Made by a program: the position numbers and the translations under genes. A stretch of DNA of 24,039 nt from Pseudocercospora fijiensis CIRAD86 (Eukaryota > Ascomycota > Dothideomycetes > Mycosphaerellales > Mycosphaerellaceae), in the NCBI RefSeq assembly GCF_000340215.1, contig NW_006921533.1, positions 1,010,459 through 1,034,497 on the forward strand, read 5' to 3'. The notes under the pieces are model-generated. The model worked only from the letters and a program-made list of their open reading frames with translations, was not told where the DNA came from and did no database searches. Positions 21,201 through 24,039 of this stretch are shown piece after piece; the stretch's first letter is position 1; every line of letters begins with the position of its first letter.

Positions 21201-22677
21201 CTATCTAATTTAGCTATTATCGCAACTACCTTAGTATAGAGACACGTTAATGCCTACGATATAAAGGGGTACCTCTACCCTGTTTAGTCGCCTTCTATAG
21301 TACAGTTTGATTTCGTCGACTAATCGCTATCGACTAAAGAGACGCGCGATATAGAACGTAACTTCTAGTTTAGCGATAATAGTAATATCTCCGACTCGGC
21401 TAGATATATTAGTAATTAGGTTTCTAAGTACTTACAATCCGAATACTCTAACGTAATAGTAGGTCGAACAGAACTAAGTATTACAGATAAAGATACTCGG
21501 GCGCTAGACAAGTTTCGCCCTTAGTTACTAACGAAAATGGTTCGCCTTAAGAAGACGCTAATATAGCAACCTATATCTAATACTCCGCGTATACTAGCTA
21601 TCGATTGTCTACTATATTCCTATTTTGACATCGGCTTACAATTTAAATCTACAGAAGATCTAGTACTAAGCGAGTAGGTCGAAGAATAGAAGGTAGCGGA
21701 AGATACTAAATTTATATACGTATCTAAGATAATGCGGGTCTTTACTATGTTTCTATCGCTACTTCTTGCACTATAGGGGGGCGATACGGACTTAATTAAG
21801 GAACTTAGTACTTTTACACTATAGGACATTAAAAACATGCTTCCTAGGATACGCGACTATAGTCTATTAGATCCCTACCTCTAGGACTATATACTAATAC
21901 TGTATAACGAGCCGGTTATAGTGTCGCTATAGTACATTATCTAAATTAAGCGCAGCAAGCAGCGCTAGTACGGGCATAGAAGTAAGATTGTGCTAGCTAG
22001 CTTCAAGCTATAGAATGTCTTCGTTTTAGACTTAGTACGTATCTATCTGCCCCCCCCCCCTATCTACTAAGTATATAAGACTAACATTTTTGTAGTATCT
22101 TTAGTAGCTAGCTATACAGAAAAAAGACTCCGAGTATTACGATAACATCCTAAGCACTAGTAACATAGTATATAGAATCCTTATCGATACTTAGAGTAGC
22201 TAGACCGATACTACTAGGGCCGACTTTATTAAAGAGTTCGTATCTACGAGGAACAAAGTAAATAGATATAGCGACGAGAAGTAGCTTATAGTAGCATATA
22301 CAAGCTAGATTACAACTAGTATAAACCTCCCCCCTATAGACACCGTTATTATTATCGACAATTACTAGACTCTAGAGGCTAATATTTAAATAGGTAGAAG
22401 AGTATCTCGCGCAGCCGGCGTTTAGAGGGCAGATTTTACGGAGTCGTACCGATTTGTAATAGTATCGGTTATAATTATATAGGCAGTATAGGTTATAAGT
22501 AGATAGGCACGAGCTTAGGATATATAATAATCGCTCGGCTTTAAGAAGGAAAAAAAGAGGAAAAAGGGTAAAGCATAATAGGATATAGCTATAGCGTACG
22601 TCGGCGCTAGTATTGCGAGCGGGGGAAGTAGTATATAGAGTCGACGTCGATATAGCAGATACGCTATAAAATGTTAA
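18228..22677 (+). pseudogene. SNF2-type superfamily 2 helicase, RIP-degraded, two exons
   Basis: Exon 1 (to 22034) and exon 2 (from 22096) give about 1460 codons after removing one intron. Residues 1-250 are of unknown fold. A Lys/Arg/Ala-rich coiled coil lies near residues 405-480 (ARKDRADRERYKQLI). The helicase core follows: Walker A GIDVGISKTVYALGYV with Lys near residue 725 (codon 20400-20402); motif Ia VYVVYIPKQLAENW; motif II IIVDEFYINK near 956, where Tyr is a likely RIP-changed His; motif III LGLSSTPF, from a probable SGTPF; then motifs V-VI, LIVAYTS, INLPPIDTVIIIDNY and IGRRVSRAAG near 1366. The family uses ATP hydrolysis to move along or remodel DNA or chromatin. The start is uncertain: 18228 reads ATA, possibly a former ATG. 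The stop is TAA at 22675-22677. Its neighbour is the divergent unknown ORF. Dozens of internal TAG/TAA make it dead. Confidence 0.78.
22035..22095 (+). other. 61-nt intron of the helicase gene
   Basis: It has a GTACGT donor, a GACTAAC branch site at 22079-22085 and a TTTTTGTAG acceptor. Removal in phase 0 joins ...NVFVLDL to YL--LAIQKKDSEYYDN and brings motifs V and VI into the frame of motifs I-III. It contains a run of 11 C at 22050-22060. Confidence 0.75.
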
Positions 22678-22744
22678 TATAAGCAAAGCAAGCCTAACTT
22701 TGTGTTTATCCGCGCCTAATGTTAATAACTACTGCTATAGGTAT

Positions 22745-22945
22745 AAATTAGCGATACGACTCGACAACCGACTTAGGATACGAGTCGGTAAGCCTATATA
22801 TTAGGAAGCGACCTAGACTACCGCTCTGCCCTTTAAATTGGCGATACGACTCGATAACCGACTAGCTATCCGACTTAGTCCGGCTTAGGTTACTAATCGG
22901 CAAACCGACGTATTAGGAAGCTACCTAACCTACCGCCCTACCCTT
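22745..22945. repeat. Right-end repeat of the candidate transposon, imperfect tandem duplicate
   Basis: A unit beginning AAATTAGCGATACGACTCGA at 22745 recurs at 22835 (AAATTGGCGATACGACTCGA). Both copies go on to a CCGACT core and an ATTAGGAAG...ACCTA...CTACCGC segment (22800 and 22912). The second copy carries about 22 extra bases in the middle. The first copy matches the left repeat at 12896-12944 in inverse. Confidence 0.7.
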
Positions 22946-22994
22946 CCTATCCCCTCTTACTATATATCTGTATAGTATGTTTCCCTATATTCCG

Positions 22995-23375
22995 TTACTA
23001 CCTTCTTTGCGCATCGAGTATAATGTTATTATACGCCTATCGTTTTCGTAATAGAAACGCAACCTTTTTACGCAATTGCTCTAACTCTAGTACTAACCGC
23101 TCTACCTCGTCTTGCAGTTCTTTATTCGTCTTCTATCGTATAAATAGCGGCAGTCTATTCTTGCGGATATATAGCGCTACCCTGCCCGAGATTCGAATGC
23201 TTCGTTTAATCTGTCTAACCGGGTTCTCTACGTTAGGAAAGGCTAACTAGCTACTACGTTTATCGACTCGATTAAGTGCTAACGACTTAACCGCGTACTG
23301 CGATTCTTAACTATCCTTTACCTTATCTATATTATCGAAGTTCCCTATCGTTCTAGTATTAAGTAGAACATATAT
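22995..23375 (-). pseudogene. C-terminal fragment of an unidentified protein with a coiled coil
   Basis: A minus-strand frame reads NFDNIDKVKDS, then QYAVKSLALNRVDKRSS, then VRQIKRSIRISGRVALYIRK, and ends in a leucine/glutamate-rich coiled coil (NKELQDEVERLVLELEQLRK). Only two or three TAG/TAA stops interrupt about 120 codons, fewer than elsewhere in the window. A coiled-coil tail after a basic segment is seen in fungal pogo/Fot1-like transposases among others, but I see no catalytic domain upstream, and that label would be a guess. The end near 22995 is not certain. Confidence 0.45.
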
Positions 23376-23530
23376 AGTATAGACCCTAGGCTAGGAAATC
23401 GAATATAGTCGACTAGGTTATATAGTATAGGCGATCGGTTAAACAACCCCGTAACCGTAGCTAGAGCGATTAGCAACTAGCGCGCTAGCTAGAACTATAC
23501 TCGGCGCTACGATACTATTTACTATATAGC
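23376..23530. other. Unassigned spacer
   Basis: RIP-type TA-rich sequence with no coding frame, repeat or RNA that I can support. Confidence 0.4.
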
Positions 23531-23905
23531 GCTACTATTATACGTACGGAGCTAGACTATAGTTAGGGCAAAGGCGTAGACAAGGTTAAGCTCGAGATAA
23601 GAACTACGCCGGCGATAAGGAGCATCGCGAGGAGGACGCTACAGCTACGGCTATCGCGGGCCTCTAGCAAAACAAGAAGCCAAACCCTATCTACTACTCG
23701 GCGCCGCTATTATACTACGGAGCAAGATTATAGCTAGGGCAAAGGCGTAGGCAAAGTTAAGCTCGAGATACGAACTACGGCTACGGCTATCGCGGGCCTC
23801 TAGTAGAACAAGAACCTAAACCCTATCTACTACGCGGCGCCGCTATTATACTACGGAGCTAGATTATAGCTAGGTTAAAGGCGGTAAGAGTATCGCGGAA
23901 GGACA
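23531..23905. repeat. Degenerate tandem repeat, three units
   Basis: The motif GCTATTATACTACGGAGC-AGATTATAGCTAGG recurs with its GGAGC at 23548, 23719 and 23855, giving spacings of 171 and 136 bp. Between units run shared segments (GGCAAAGGCGTAG, GTTAAGCTCGAGATA, CTACGGCTATCGCGGGCCTC). The first interval has about 35 extra bases. No coding frame is convincing on either strand. Confidence 0.7.
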
Positions 23906-24039
23906 ACCGAGTCGCCTTACTTACTCTCGGAGTATCCTATAACTATACCTTTATTATTCTCGCTATATATTGCTCCGACGTATATAACCTAGCGTAATGC
24001 CTTTAGGTTGACAATAAGGGACCGTTGTCCGTATTATGA
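23906..24039. other. Unassigned right edge
   Basis: No gene, repeat or RNA feature is visible in this last stretch. Confidence 0.4.

Larger units (their letters stand above)
12896..22945. mobile_element. Candidate large DNA transposon (about 10 kb) carrying an SNF2-type helicase
   Basis: The proposed limits are two related sequences in opposite orientation: 12896-12944, and 22745-22834 with its second copy at 22835-22945. Between them lie a plus-strand helicase gene and a divergent minus-strand ORF of unknown type, separated by an inverted repeat at 18033-18094. Both genes are RIP-degraded, which implies the unit was repeated in the genome. Helicase-bearing DNA transposons are known, for example the AcademH lineage in animals and fungi; that match is a hypothesis, as I saw no diagnostic transposase motif. 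Alternatives are a captured host segment, or two adjacent unrelated repeats. Target-site duplications could not be identified. Confidence 0.45.

Noticed and set aside
21620..22686. Two minus-strand open frames of 72 and 104 codons
   Set aside because: Both are antisense to the helicase gene, whose motifs are clear on the plus strand.
23023..23250. 75-codon plus-strand open frame
   Set aside because: The minus strand here carries a better frame with a coiled coil; the plus frame is Arg/Ser/Leu-rich noise.
23531..23905. CRISPR-like array
   Set aside because: Units are long, unequal and homologous throughout, with no short repeat/spacer pattern, and the organism appears to be fungal.

Overview
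The window is a transposon graveyard from what looks like a filamentous ascomycete fungus (inference). CpA and TpG are almost absent over the whole 24 kb, TpA is in excess, and CpG is plentiful. That is the signature of repeat-induced point mutation (RIP), a CpA-directed process known in Pezizomycotina. It turns CAA, CAG and TGG codons into stops, so no long open frame survives. Reading frames had to be recovered by reading through TAG/TAA. I see no intact gene and no host gene, rRNA or tRNA. TGA is also depleted by RIP, so absence of TGA alone does not prove a coding frame; I relied on domain motifs, homology between copies and intron structure.

Left part (1-7.5 kb, minus strand). A Ty3/gypsy element, here called G1, has a 3.6 kb pol (RT, RNase H, integrase) ending at 3861, a probable LTR at about 3123-3628 carrying palindromes near both ends, a possible tRNA primer-binding site, and then a gag-like ORF starting at 2724. 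The order pol-LTR-gag suggests two G1 copies joined at one LTR. At the left edge (1-850, minus) is the 5' part of the gag of a second family, G2.

Middle (7.5-12.76 kb, plus strand). This is a second G2 copy: one reading frame through a very long gag, an aspartic protease and the start of RT, where it is cut off. Its gag carries a Q/Y/N-rich tandem-repeat tract now full of stop codons. A 93-bp imperfect hairpin sits at the truncation point.

Right part (12.9-22.9 kb). Two related sequences in inverted orientation flank about 10 kb that holds two divergent genes. On the plus strand is a roughly 1460-codon SNF2-type superfamily 2 helicase with one recoverable 61-nt intron. On the minus strand is a large ORF I do not recognise, with three candidate introns. 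A 15-bp-arm inverted repeat lies between them. I interpret this as a dead, large, helicase-carrying DNA transposon; an AcademH-like element is one hypothesis, and it may be an undescribed family. The last 1.1 kb holds a coiled-coil C-terminal fragment on the minus strand and a degenerate tandem repeat.
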